Positions 9,085 to 18,525 of a stretch of DNA of 64,000 nt are shown here, piece after piece. This DNA comes from Candidatus Thiodiazotropha endolucinida. GTDB taxonomy: Bacteria; Pseudomonadota; Gammaproteobacteria; Chromatiales; Chromatiaceae. The first letter of the stretch is position 1. The number at the start of each line of letters is the position of its first letter. The translations under genes were made by a program, and so were the position numbers. The stretch spans positions 62,001 through 126,000 of the forward strand of contig NZ_MARB01000005.1 in assembly GCF_001715975.1 (NCBI RefSeq), in the 5' to 3' direction. The notes beneath the pieces were generated by a model. The model searched no databases. It had not been told where the DNA came from and worked only from the letters and a program-made list of their open reading frames with translations.

Positions 9085-9435
9085 GTGATTGCAGACATCG
9101 TGGTGGTCCTGATCGCTTTCCAACACATCGCTTTTCTTGTGCTGGAGATGTTCCTTTGGGACAAGCCGGTGGGACTGCGTGTGTTTGGTCATAGCAGAGA
9201 GATCGCGGCGATTACGCGTGTGTTGGCCGCCAATCAAGGCTTGTACAACGGCTTTCTGGCTGCCGGGCTTTTGTGGGGGGTTATCCTGGGCGCCGATGGT
9301 ACGGGCGTGAAGATCTTTTTTCTGAGCTGTGTTCTGCTTGCCGGTGTTTACGGTGCGGCAACCGCCGGCAGAAATATCCTGTTTATTCAGGCTCTTCCCG
9401 CGGCGATAGGTCTGTTGCTCGTATTCTCATCGTAG
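9085..9435 (+). CDS. DUF1304 family membrane protein
   Basis: About 116 residues with four hydrophobic segments, starting VIADIVVVLIAFQHIAF and ending in a hydrophobic helix. The LVLEMFLW segment and the AANQGLYNGFLAAGLLWG motif are typical of the DUF1304 inner-membrane family. AAGGAG lies 5 bases before GTG 9085, so I prefer it over the in-frame GTG at 9079. Function unknown; members often sit beside redox or stress genes. Confidence 0.8.
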   Translation: MIADIVVVLIAFQHIAFLVLEMFLWDKPVGLRVFGHSREIAAITRVLAANQGLYNGFLAAGLLWGVILGADGTGVKIFFLSCVLLAGVYGAATAGRNILFIQALPAAIGLLLVFSS

Positions 9436-9461
9436 AGATCCACCGAGTTGTTTCCGTCTGC

Positions 9462-10073
9462 TTACGTGGGAGCACCCCGATAGTAGTGCCATAAAAACAG
9501 TGAACCCACACTTCTCCAGGGCGACCAATGGGCGACCAGTTCCCGCGCCTGTTTGACCGACGGTTTATCCGGCAGGTTTTTCAGTTGCCCCACTGCGACG
9601 CGCAAGGCCAGGTAGTCGGCGGGAAAGATGTCCTGTCGTTGCAGTGAGAACATCAGGTAGATCTCGGCACTCCAGCGACCGAATCCCCGGATTGCCGTGA
9701 TGCTGGCTATCGCATCATCATCACTCATCGCAACCAGACCGTCGATATCAAATCTTCCTGACACGACGGCTTCCGCCATGCCTTTGGCGTATTCAATCTT
9801 GCGGAATGACAGGCCGGCATCACGTAAAACCCGGTCCTCAGTCACTAACAGTGCGCCGGCGGACAACTCTGGCAGACAATCTTTCAACCGACCCATGATC
9901 GCCCGCGCCGCTTCAGTTGAAATCTGCTGACTGACAATCGTCGACAGGAAGGTCTCAAACCCCTTTGGTCGGATGCGGGGGGATGGCGGGCCCAGTTCAG
10001 CATATGCCTGTTTGAGTTGCGGATCGACCAGGCTCAATGCTTTCATGCCTACAGCGATGTGTTGGGTATTCAT
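9462..10073 (-). CDS. alkA: DNA-3-methyladenine glycosylase II (AlkA-like, HhH-GPD)
   Basis: About 203 residues of the HhH-GPD superfamily. The helix-hairpin-helix region reads AIRGFGRWSAEIYLMFSL with catalytic-type Asp in QDIFPADYLALR. The N-terminal FLSTIVSQQIS helix is also typical. It removes alkylated bases (3-methyladenine and relatives) in base-excision repair. ATG 10073 gives the normal family N-terminus; an in-frame ATG at 10145 would add 24 non-conserved residues, and neither has a strong ribosome site. Divergent from ada, the same functional pairing as the adaptive response of other proteobacteria. Confidence 0.82.
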   Translation of the reverse strand: MNTQHIAVGMKALSLVDPQLKQAYAELGPPSPRIRPKGFETFLSTIVSQQISTEAARAIMGRLKDCLPELSAGALLVTEDRVLRDAGLSFRKIEYAKGMAEAVVSGRFDIDGLVAMSDDDAIASITAIRGFGRWSAEIYLMFSLQRQDIFPADYLALRVAVGQLKNLPDKPSVKQARELVAHWSPWRSVGSLFLWHYYRGAPT

Positions 10074-10329
10074 GCTGGCTGTGGTGGATGGATAAATAAA
10101 CACAGGTTCTCTGGGTAGAATGGCATATTCTGTGGTGATCATCATAGGATGGAGTAGGGGTACATCTGATTTTTAACTTCCCAATCGCGGGGCAGGGTCC
10201 CACCAAGACAGTTTAGAAGATCATACGAACGCAAAGATTCTCAAAGTGCCAGGTTGATTCGGATTGAACAACAAGAATCGGATGGATGAAATCGATCAGC
10301 TGCGCTCTAATGGATAAAACAGAAGCGTC

Positions 10330-11427
10330 ATGAGGAACGATGGCATGACATTGCCGGTAAAAACAGTAATGCATCGAGCGGTTGCGCAACGAGACAAATA
10401 CTACGATGGTCGCTTTCTCTATGGCGTGATCACGACGGGCGTCTTCTGCAAGCCATCTTGTACGAGTCGTCGTGCGCGAGCTGAGAATATTCGCTTCTTT
10501 GCCGATGCGGTATCGGCTATGAATGCGGGTTTCAGACCTTGCCGGCGCTGTCGGCCAACGGATAGTGTAAACAGCATGAAATGGCTTTGTGATATTGCCC
10601 GGTTTATAGAGAAACATGCGCATGAGCGTCTGACCTTAAACGGCTTGGCGAATCATGTCGGTTTATCACCATCTCACTTGCAGCGTCGATTCAAGGCGGC
10701 TTTCGGGATCTCACCCAAGGCCTACCAGGATGCAGTCCGTGTCAGGCATTTGAAAAGATCACTCAAGCAGGGGAAGGATGTCACCAGCGCCATCTATTCC
10801 GCAGGCTTCGGTTCGGTCAGTCGCGTCTATGGCGAAGCGTCGCATCAGTTTGGGATGACGCCAAAGGCTTACCGGTCTGGCGGCACGGGAGAAACTGTTT
10901 ATTATGCCTGCCGTGATACGGCTATTGGTCCGATGTTGATGGCGGCGACCCATCGGGGTGTCTGTTTCGTGGAGTTCGGTGAGGATGAACGTACTCTAAT
11001 GGATCAATTGAGCGAGGAATTTCCTTGCGCGAAGATCGCCGCTTCACCCGCCGAAGATGCACCCGAACTCGATCTCTGGATCGAGGCGCTTGATGCGCAT
11101 ATCAGTGTTGGCGCGCCCCGTCCCGACCTGCCGCTCGACCTACGCGGTACCGCATTTCAAGTGAAGGTATGGCGCTTTCTGTGCAGCATCCATGCCGGGG
11201 AGGTAATGACTTACACGGATGTGGCGGTGAAAATCGATAAGCCGAAGGCAGCACGTTCAGTGGGTTCCGCCTGTACGGCGAACCGGATCGGCGTGCTGAT
11301 TCCCTGTCATCGCGTATTGCGGGGAGACGGTAAGCTTGGTGGCTATCGTTGGGGAGTTGACAGGAAGCGGGCATTGTTGGACCTGGAACGTTCAAGAATT
11401 GACGAAAATAAATCCTCTGACATCTAA
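10330..11427 (+). CDS. ada: Ada: methylphosphotriester/O6-methylguanine methyltransferase and regulator
   Basis: The protein has 365 residues and all three Ada parts. The N-terminal zinc domain has Cys40, Cys44, Cys71 and Cys74 (GVFCKPSC, PCRRC). An AraC-type double helix-turn-helix covers about 85-180 (LTLNGLANHVGLSPSHLQR). The C-terminal O6-alkylguanine transferase has Cys326 in IPCHR and FRGTAFQVKVW-type sequence. Methyl transfer to the N-terminal Cys from DNA phosphotriesters turns the family member into a transcriptional activator. Start is ATG 10330 or ATG 10345, the second having AGGAACG upstream. The shared intergenic region with alkA is the expected site for Ada control. Confidence 0.92.
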   Translation: MRNDGMTLPVKTVMHRAVAQRDKYYDGRFLYGVITTGVFCKPSCTSRRARAENIRFFADAVSAMNAGFRPCRRCRPTDSVNSMKWLCDIARFIEKHAHERLTLNGLANHVGLSPSHLQRRFKAAFGISPKAYQDAVRVRHLKRSLKQGKDVTSAIYSAGFGSVSRVYGEASHQFGMTPKAYRSGGTGETVYYACRDTAIGPMLMAATHRGVCFVEFGEDERTLMDQLSEEFPCAKIAASPAEDAPELDLWIEALDAHISVGAPRPDLPLDLRGTAFQVKVWRFLCSIHAGEVMTYTDVAVKIDKPKAARSVGSACTANRIGVLIPCHRVLRGDGKLGGYRWGVDRKRALLDLERSRIDENKSSDI

Positions 11428-11564
11428 CGCATGGGCAAGCGCTAAGCGAGCGGCAACGAGACTGCGGAGTTATTCCTGGATCGATCAAGCATTATCTTGC
11501 ATGCCTGTTGTTCGGTCTTACAGTGTCTAAACTATACAAACCCACAACTGCAGATTACATAGCC

Positions 11565-12167
11565 ATGTCTGAATTAAAACTGTATGACTATCCCAGGTCG
11601 GGAAACTGCTACAAAGTGCGGCTGCTGCTCTCCATGTTGGGTCTCGATTATGCACGAATCGACACCGATGTGCTTAAAGGGGAGACACTGACGGCTGAAT
11701 TCAAACAGCTCAATCCCCGTGGTCAAGTACCGGTATTGCTGGATGACGATCTGATTGTTTGGGATTCGATGGCGATCCTGGTATATCTCGCCAGGCGGTA
11801 TGGTGACCGGGACTGGCTGCCAACTGATCCTGTTGCCGAGGCCGGCGTCATGCAATGGTTGGCGGTGTCGGAAAATGAATTACTCTACGGTCTGGCGCGG
11901 GCGCGAGCCACGCTGGTGCTTGGCCGGCCCTTCGATTTGGCGCAGTGTCAACAGGTTGGACGGGCCGGCCTGGCGGTGATGGAAGGGCGGTTGGCGGGTG
12001 TCGATTGGTTGGCGGGTGAAAATGTTACCATTGCCGATATCGCCTGTTATCCCTATGTATCGTTGGCTTCTGAAGGGGAGGTCTCTGTGCAGCCCTATCC
12101 CGCCGTTTGCGGATGGCTTGAGCGAATTGAGGCATTGCCGGACTGGGTGCCTTTTCTACCCGGGTGA
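11565..12167 (+). CDS. Glutathione S-transferase family protein
   Basis: About 200 residues. The N-terminal thioredoxin-like domain begins LKLYDYPRSGNCYKVRLLLSMLG, with the cis-Pro segment GQVPVLLDD and the glutathione-contact DSMAILVYLARR. The all-helical C-terminal domain ends in WLERIEALPDWVPF, with the N-capping/hydrophobic-staple-like NVTIADIACYPY. It resembles the bacterial beta/theta-like GSTs that act in thiol conjugation or peroxide defence. ATG 11565 matches the family N-terminus; an earlier in-frame start at 11508 would add an unrelated leader. Confidence 0.85.
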   Translation: MSELKLYDYPRSGNCYKVRLLLSMLGLDYARIDTDVLKGETLTAEFKQLNPRGQVPVLLDDDLIVWDSMAILVYLARRYGDRDWLPTDPVAEAGVMQWLAVSENELLYGLARARATLVLGRPFDLAQCQQVGRAGLAVMEGRLAGVDWLAGENVTIADIACYPYVSLASEGEVSVQPYPAVCGWLERIEALPDWVPFLPG

Positions 12168-12345
12168 ATGCCTGTACCGGCATTACGCTACGCCTCCATT
12201 AAATTCAGTTAGCCCTCCCCCAAAGGATAGTGATAGCCATGGTCTGGTATGGAAGTTCAGAAAAGACTAATATAATAAGATTAGTGATTTCCGTATGTTT
12301 GCCGTCAGAGCATGGATTAATGGGATATTCCATTCGGAGGTTGAT

Positions 12346-13143
12346 ATGAAACGATTGATCCTGTCACTGTTAATAAGTCTGACCAGTTTCTCTCTCCAGG
12401 CAGATGTGGCTGTGTTGGTACACGGTTATCTGGGCAGCGCTTATTCCTGGCAGCATAGCGGCGTGAATGCGGCACTGACAAGCCATGGTTGGCAACCGGC
12501 CGGCATTATCACGCCAAGAGGGTTGCTTCCCGCACCTGTCGGTTCAGCGGAGAATAAATTCTATACCGTTGAGCTGCCATCGATGGGGCCGGTGGGTTTG
12601 CAGGCTGACATGCTGCGAAACATGCTGGGTCTGGTGACTCAACAACATCCTGAGGAACCGATTATCCTGGTTGGGCACTCCGCAGGTGGTGTGATAGCGA
12701 GAATGGCCTTGGTGCAGGGAGGCGTGGATACTCCCAAGGCATTGATTACCATCGCATCTCCCCATCTGGGTACAGTGCGTGCAGTCGAGGCTTTGGATGA
12801 GACCGACGATCCATTTCCCATCAGCGTCATCAAAGAGTTCTTCACCGGTGAAATCTATGATGTGGTACGCGATTCATGGGCGGTATTGCTGGATCTTGTG
12901 CCGGAGCGGCCGGGCAATCTGCTGTTTTGGTTGAACCGGCAGCCCCATCCCTCGATCCGTTATGTCTCGATAGTGCGTACCGGTCCGGTGGGATTGGGTG
13001 ATGAACTGGTTCCCGCCTTCAGTCAGGACATGAACAATATTCAGGCCCTGAACGGGCGATCGGAGACACGGCTGTTCTCCGTCAGCCATGCCCTGCAGCC
13101 ATTGGACGGCAGAGTGTTGGTGGAGCTATTGGCAGAACTATGA
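12346..13143 (+). CDS. Secreted alpha/beta-hydrolase (lipase/esterase)
   Basis: 265 residues. A signal peptide (MKRLILSLLISLTSFSLQA) directs export. The mature part is an alpha/beta hydrolase with oxyanion-region HGYLGS and the nucleophile elbow GHSAGG; DETDDPF or a nearby Asp and SVSHALQPLDG supply likely acid and His. It resembles triacylglycerol lipases and PGAP1-like esterases of the periplasm. GGAGG lies 6-7 bases before ATG 12346, which decides the start. It is a single gene; the substrate cannot be stated. Confidence 0.82.
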   Translation: MKRLILSLLISLTSFSLQADVAVLVHGYLGSAYSWQHSGVNAALTSHGWQPAGIITPRGLLPAPVGSAENKFYTVELPSMGPVGLQADMLRNMLGLVTQQHPEEPIILVGHSAGGVIARMALVQGGVDTPKALITIASPHLGTVRAVEALDETDDPFPISVIKEFFTGEIYDVVRDSWAVLLDLVPERPGNLLFWLNRQPHPSIRYVSIVRTGPVGLGDELVPAFSQDMNNIQALNGRSETRLFSVSHALQPLDGRVLVELLAEL

Positions 13144-13213
13144 CAGCATTGGTTTAGAGGTACAGCGGCGTTTTAAGTCGATAGTTGCAGCATGAGCGGA
13201 TAGAGTGGGATAA

Positions 13214-13612
13214 CTACACAATCTCCACTACCCGCATGATGATTTTACTCCTGCGTCTGTCACTTGTTCGTCGCTCTTCTCCCTGATTCGAAGCCTGTGT
13301 ATGGCTACGCCTGTCGCGGCTGGGAAATCTCCGCTGGTAGCGATGGGGTTTGAGGAACAAGCCATTCACGGTTTTACCGTCCAGGTTTTCGATGATGGTG
13401 TTGGCCAGTTTGGGCGACTCTACCTGCACGATTGCGTGATACTCCAATAATTCCGTATCTAAATCCATGATTTGGATAATTTTCGATCGTTTGATGGTGC
13501 TCTTCTTTTTTGCCGGTATCAGAGACCAACCGGATCGGGTGCCCCTCATCGTGGCTTTCCTGATCTCCTTGGAGGATACCCCGCGTGGGAGATGTTTATA
13601 AAAGATCCACAT
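13214..13612 (-). CDS. RRM-like RNA-binding protein with basic tail
   Basis: About 132 residues. Residues 1-105 have a beta-alpha-beta-beta-alpha-beta pattern: WIFYKHLPRGVSSKEIRKA, then YHAIVQVES (RNP1-like strand) and ANTIIENLDGKTVNGLFLK (the usual last helix and strand). The tail is rich in Arg (RRFPSRDRRSH...RRTSDRRR), suggesting RNA contact. AGGAG lies 10 bases before ATG 13612; an upstream in-frame ATG at 13654 lacks this support. It is probably a cytoplasmic RNA-binding protein, but RNP aromatic residues are only partly kept. Target unknown. Confidence 0.6.
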   Translation of the reverse strand: MWIFYKHLPRGVSSKEIRKATMRGTRSGWSLIPAKKKSTIKRSKIIQIMDLDTELLEYHAIVQVESPKLANTIIENLDGKTVNGLFLKPHRYQRRFPSRDRRSHTQASNQGEERRTSDRRRSKIIMRVVEIV

Positions 13613-14274
13613 ATGCTCTCTTCTCCTAACCTCATGCATGATGGCCTGATCCACAGACAGAGAGCGATGTTTGATCTTATCCAGTGATATACAGCTCCTC
13701 CAAGCTCCCTGCAGTTGTGATCTCTTTATCTAAGTCTGCAGTTGTTGATGTCTGCAATACCATTTCAATATTGCAGTGGCCATTCATGATTGTTAATTTT
13801 GTTGTTGGCTGTAACAGTATAGCTTCATTTTTTGACTATGCGTAACTGTCAATGATGCGGGGTATTCGCTTAGGCAGCCGTGAATTGTGAAGAACTGTAT
13901 AGCAAAATTTTCATATGTTGTTTGCAGTCAATACGGAATATACCTCATGGTAGGTATCTTGGAATTCGATAAAAACCCTTGGATATCAGAGGGGTTGTAA
14001 TGTAATTATCATTATCTGCCACAGGTTTAATCATGTTGATCTGCCGGTTGATAATATAGTGTTCCGCATGGTCAATATCGATCGGATAGTTGTCGATGAA
14101 TCATTCAATGCGGGGTGAGTGATACGTCATGAACGGTCCTGGCTGATATAGACTAATGACGAAGTGATATGGCTAGTCTGATTCGGCGTGCCAGCGATGA
14201 GGAATAGACGCAGATAGCTGGTCCGGGATTTAGCAGGGAGGATCAGTATTTAGCTTAACGAAGAGTAATGATCC
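13613..14274. other. 662-bp AT-rich intergenic region
   Basis: No convincing gene on either strand. It contains a perfect 8-bp inverted repeat CTGCAATA/TATTGCAG (13752-13776, 9-nt loop) just upstream of the RRM gene in its reading direction, and repeated CTGCAGTTGT words at about 13706 and 13737. The rest is AT-rich and probably holds the promoters of the two divergent genes. A small RNA cannot be excluded. Confidence 0.5.
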
Positions 14275-17200
14275 ATGCGCCAGGTTGTCGCTTTTTCACT
14301 TAAACAGCGTGTCTTCTACAATCTGATGTTTGTAGTGTTGATCGTTGTCGGCTTCATCTCTCTGTTCGCACTTCCAGCAGAACGTTATCCGAATTTCGGG
14401 TTTGGCGAGGTCATCATCTCCACTGTCTATCCGGGCGCCTCTTCCGTGGAAGTTGAGAGTCTGGTGACAAGGAAAATCGAAGATGCCTTGGAAAAGGTCG
14501 ATGATGTGGAGTGGATCAGCTCCACATCTTTCAATGGGCGCTCGAATATTCGTCTTAAATTCGTAGACGATTCCGATTACGACGCACTCTATAACGAAGT
14601 CAGATTCGAAGTGCTCAATATCGTCAGTGAGTTGCCGCAGGGTGTGGATCCTCCTTCGCTGCTGAATGCCAAGGTGCAGGATTGGTTGCCGGTTATAACC
14701 ATCAACCTTGTGGGCGATCATAGCAATCGTGCATTGGCATTGATGGGCGAGGAGATAAAGACTCGCTTGCTGAAGATTCCCCATGTACAGCAGGTCGATT
14801 TCTCCGGTAAACAGACGCAAGAGTTTCATATCTATCTCGATCCACAGAAACTGCGTGAGGTCGGGATCGGTTTCGATCAGGTGGCATCGGCATTACGTGC
14901 CGCCAATCTCAGTATTCCGGCTGGAAAGTACACCAATGAGAGTGGCGAATACCTGATAAAACTGGACGAACGTTTTCATTCCCTCGATCAGGTGCAATCG
15001 ACCGTAGTTCGCAGAGATGCGGATGGCAGCCTTGTTCGTATCCAGGACCTGGTCTCCCGAATGGGTATGGGATATCGCGATCCGATTGTGATTGCATCTG
15101 TGAATGGGAAACCCGCATTGGGATTGAAGGTGATCAAGTCAGATCAAGGGAACGCAATGGAGATTCGCGATCAGGTGGTTGCCTTGATCGATGAATTCCG
15201 CCCCCCGTTGGAAATTCAGGGTGTGGATGTGGTACTGACTCAGGATTCGACCATCTATATCAAGGATGGCTTGACCACATTGGGCATGAACATGTTGGTC
15301 GGTATTATCCTGGTATCGCTGATCATCTGGTATTTCATGGGTGTTCGAAATGCCGGTTTGGTGACTATCGGTATCCCGTTCTCGTTCATGATCACCATGC
15401 TGATCATGTATCTTACCGGTAACAGTCTGAATGAGATCACCCTGTTCTCCTTCGTGCTGGTGACCGGTATCGTGGTGGATGATGCCATTGTCGTGACAGA
15501 GAATATCTATCGTCACGTGCAGGAGGGTAAGTCTCTTCGTGAGGCAATAATCAACGGAACGGCTGAGGTGGCGCTGCCGGTGATCTCGGCCACCATGACT
15601 ACCGTGGCCGCGTTTTTGCCGATGTTGATCATGTCGGGTTCCACAGGGCAGTTTTTTGCCTTGGTGCCGAAGGCAGTGAGCTTCGCCATTATCGCCTCCC
15701 TGGTGGAGTGTCTTCTGATTCTGCCGATTCACTACCTGGATTTCGGGCCGCGTCAGCAGAGTGCTGTTGATTTGCTGGAGCGGGACAATACCTTGATGCG
15801 GGTTGTGCGACGGTTTACCGATTGGCTGTTGTCGCTGACACTGCGGTTTCGCCTTTTGTCCGTACTGGTTGTTTCTTTGCTGTTTGCCGTATCGGTAATG
15901 ATCCTTGCACTTTCCGCGAGCGGTAAGGTGCCGCTGATCAGGATTCAATTTTTTCCCGACGACTACAAGCTCTATTACGTCGATATTGTAGGGCCCAGCA
16001 ATATTTCGATTCAAGAGGTGGATGAGCGCGTCAAGCGTATCGCGGAGACTGTCATGGAGGACGGACCGGGGATGGCGAGTGCCGCCGCGGGACTGGCCGG
16101 TCTCTATTTCAACGAGGACTATGAACCCGTGTATGGCAACAATCATGGTTCGGTGATGGTAACCATGCCCAGTGCTTCCGAACAGAGCTTTGACGATCCA
16201 CTTGCCCACCTGGATCGTATGCGGGAGAAGTTGAAGCCGATCCATGAGACGGATGGTTATACACTTCATGTCCATCCGCAAAATGACGGTCCTCCAAGCG
16301 GCAAGGATATCAATGTGCGGGTAGTGGGAGCGAATGTGGAGGCGGTCTCAGGCCTGGCCGGGGAGTTATTGACCTATATGCTCGAATCGCCGGATATCGG
16401 CCCACATTTGATCGGTCTGGATGATGATCGCGGGGTTCACAAACGTGTATTCCGTCTGTGGGTCGAGCAGGAGAGAGTGGCTGAGTTCGGTCTGGACAAC
16501 AGTCAGGTAGCAAGACTTGCGGCGAGCGTGCTCGACGGTCGTTATCTGGGTAAGTACCGGCATATCGATGAAGAGGTGGACCTGAAACTCCGGATCGATT
16601 CCGGTGCGTTACAGGATCCTGAGAATGCACTCTATATTCCTGTGGTGGAGGATGCTGAGCGCCCTGTCTATCTGGCGGACCTGGTGCGCGTGGAGGCATA
16701 CAATGAACCCGGTGAGATCAAGCGCTATCAGGGTCAACGGGCGATCAGTCTGAAGGCGGATATTCGAGAAGGCGCACCCACATCGACCCCGGCGATCGTC
16801 AACCTGGTGAGGGATCGCTTTGAGACGATTCGTGATCGCTATCCGGGTGCGACGGTAACCTTTGGCGGTGAGCATGAGGATACCCAGCGATCATTCGAGT
16901 CTCTGGCATATGCCTTCATCATTGCGGTGCTGGTGATGTATGTGATTCTGGCAACGCAGTTTCAATCCTATCTGCAGCCTCTGATTATCTTGTCCGCCGT
17001 CGTTTTTGCGTTGATTGGCGTCGTATTCGGAAAGTTGGTGACCCAATCACTCTTCACGGTGAACAGTTTCATTGCCGTGATCGGCGTGGCCGGGGTTGTG
17101 GTCAATGACGCCCTGGTACTGATCGACTTCATCAACAAACGGTATCGCAAGGGGCTATCCCGTCGTGCGGCGATTATCGAGGGTGTCCATATCCGTCTGC

Positions 17201-17430
17201 GCCCGATTCTGTTGACTACGTTGACGACATCTCTGGGATTGTTGCCGATGGCGATAGGGTTTCCCAGTTACTCGCTGATCTGGGGAACCATGGCATCCAC
17301 TTTTGTCACCGGTCTTGCCACGGCCACCGCGCTGACGCTGTTTATCATTCCTGTTCTGTGGGATCTACTGCAGGGCCTTCAGGAGCGATTTCAAAAACAT
17401 GAAATCGCGGGTGAACAAACTGTGGAATAA
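14275..17430 (+). CDS. RND-family efflux permease (AcrB/HAE1-type)
   Basis: 1051 residues, the full RND length. The N-terminal transmembrane helix (VFYNLMFVVLIVVGFISLF) is followed by the PAERYPNF segment and a large periplasmic loop. A block of six helices contains the proton-relay motif GIVVDDAIVVTENIYR. A second periplasmic loop and helices 8-12 with GVVVNDALVLIDFIN complete the pseudo-repeat. It is an inner-membrane proton antiporter exporting hydrophobic or other toxic compounds. Neither a membrane-fusion protein nor an outer-membrane TolC-type gene is next to it, so the partners must lie elsewhere. Substrate unknown. Confidence 0.9.
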   Translation: MRQVVAFSLKQRVFYNLMFVVLIVVGFISLFALPAERYPNFGFGEVIISTVYPGASSVEVESLVTRKIEDALEKVDDVEWISSTSFNGRSNIRLKFVDDSDYDALYNEVRFEVLNIVSELPQGVDPPSLLNAKVQDWLPVITINLVGDHSNRALALMGEEIKTRLLKIPHVQQVDFSGKQTQEFHIYLDPQKLREVGIGFDQVASALRAANLSIPAGKYTNESGEYLIKLDERFHSLDQVQSTVVRRDADGSLVRIQDLVSRMGMGYRDPIVIASVNGKPALGLKVIKSDQGNAMEIRDQVVALIDEFRPPLEIQGVDVVLTQDSTIYIKDGLTTLGMNMLVGIILVSLIIWYFMGVRNAGLVTIGIPFSFMITMLIMYLTGNSLNEITLFSFVLVTGIVVDDAIVVTENIYRHVQEGKSLREAIINGTAEVALPVISATMTTVAAFLPMLIMSGSTGQFFALVPKAVSFAIIASLVECLLILPIHYLDFGPRQQSAVDLLERDNTLMRVVRRFTDWLLSLTLRFRLLSVLVVSLLFAVSVMILALSASGKVPLIRIQFFPDDYKLYYVDIVGPSNISIQEVDERVKRIAETVMEDGPGMASAAAGLAGLYFNEDYEPVYGNNHGSVMVTMPSASEQSFDDPLAHLDRMREKLKPIHETDGYTLHVHPQNDGPPSGKDINVRVVGANVEAVSGLAGELLTYMLESPDIGPHLIGLDDDRGVHKRVFRLWVEQERVAEFGLDNSQVARLAASVLDGRYLGKYRHIDEEVDLKLRIDSGALQDPENALYIPVVEDAERPVYLADLVRVEAYNEPGEIKRYQGQRAISLKADIREGAPTSTPAIVNLVRDRFETIRDRYPGATVTFGGEHEDTQRSFESLAYAFIIAVLVMYVILATQFQSYLQPLIILSAVVFALIGVVFGKLVTQSLFTVNSFIAVIGVAGVVVNDALVLIDFINKRYRKGLSRRAAIIEGVHIRLRPILLTTLTTSLGLLPMAIGFPSYSLIWGTMASTFVTGLATATALTLFIIPVLWDLLQGLQERFQKHEIAGEQTVE

Positions 17431-17433
17431 AAA

Positions 17434-17454
17434 ACGCCCGCATCGAGCGGGCGT
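17434..17454 (-). terminator. Rho-independent terminator of the PEP-CTERM gene
   Basis: A perfect 8-bp stem (ACGCCCGC/GCGGGCGT, loop ATCGA). On the minus strand it is followed by a T-run (the + strand shows AATAAAA before it), so it terminates the leftward PEP-CTERM transcript. It also sits just after the RND stop codon but has no T-run for that direction. Confidence 0.75.
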
Positions 17455-17480
17455 CATGATCGAGAGGAATGAAAACTCTG

Positions 17481-18257
17481 TTAGCCGTTTCTTTTTCTGC
17501 CAAGGCGTGAGGCGCCGATGCCCAGCAGTCCCATTCCCAGCAGTACCAGGGTTGAAGGCTCGGGTACATTCACTTCGACTTCCTCATCTATGGGTCCCGG
17601 TGCGTCATCATAGGTATAGCTGACAAAGATGTTGCCGCTCCAGGAATTGAATTTGGTGCGTTGGAGGCAGTTGTCATATGGGCCGCAACGGGTCAAATCC
17701 GCAATCAAAGTCCGAACGAGCCTGAAATCCAGGGGGTCAGGTCCGACAAAATCGCTTAAGCTGAAACTTGCCAGATCGAATGCATCGTTGAACGTACCAC
17801 TTTCTTCGCTGCTGTCAGCACAACTGAGAAGATCTTGGCAGCTGTTTCTTGTGACTTCATGGTTCCTTTCAACTTCACGGTTCGGATCAATCAGGCGAAT
17901 CGCCTGGTTGCTGACAGAGCGGCCGGCACCTGAGGCGCTGCCTCTGAAGCGACTGTCATAGGAACGGACCACGGAACCGAGATCCCAATCCGTTTCAAAC
18001 CAGATATCCACATCCAGCAACTGTCCGAGAGAGCCGTCGAAGCGATCCATCGAGACCGTCTGCACGTCTCTGACCACTGTCCTGATATTATTTCCCAGTT
18101 CATCTGTACCTGTGAAATAATCATTGACTGAGTCGTTGCTGCTGAAGCTGAAGGAAACCATGTCACCGATACTCATGACGGTCGCGCTCGATGTGGTGCT
18201 GAAGGCACAGAGAGCTATGATTGCACTTGTCTTGAGTAGAGTCTGCTTAATGTTCAT
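17481..18257 (-). CDS. PEP-CTERM sorting-domain protein
   Basis: 258 residues. The N-terminal signal peptide ends near TTSSA. The C-terminus has the PEP-CTERM tripartite signal: VPEPSTLVLLG, a hydrophobic stretch and a basic SRLGRKR end. By family knowledge such proteins are cleaved by exosortase and sent to the cell surface or extracellular matrix, so an exosortase should be encoded elsewhere. The middle (about 30-225) is an acidic, Ser/Asp-rich beta-type domain with two Cys pairs that I do not recognise. It is a single gene with its own terminator and an AT-rich upstream region (18258-18525). Confidence 0.88.
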   Translation of the reverse strand: MNIKQTLLKTSAIIALCAFSTTSSATVMSIGDMVSFSFSSNDSVNDYFTGTDELGNNIRTVVRDVQTVSMDRFDGSLGQLLDVDIWFETDWDLGSVVRSYDSRFRGSASGAGRSVSNQAIRLIDPNREVERNHEVTRNSCQDLLSCADSSEESGTFNDAFDLASFSLSDFVGPDPLDFRLVRTLIADLTRCGPYDNCLQRTKFNSWSGNIFVSYTYDDAPGPIDEEVEVNVPEPSTLVLLGMGLLGIGASRLGRKRNG

Positions 18258-18525
18258 GACGGATCCTCAAATTAATCCTTAAAACTACTGTTGCTGCCTT
18301 ATTAATACAGATTTCGTGCCAAAAATATATTACCTAATAAATTCAATATGATATGAATATCCGCTAATTGTTTAATATGTTAGTGTAAACTAATCCGACA
18401 TCTACCTGATTGTGCATTAACTTCTTTATAAACAATATATTATGCATGTATTAGTGACTGATTGGGAATAATACTCCTACAAAATGTCAGATATTTGCAT
18501 CGAGGTGTAAGAGTTTTCAGAAAAG

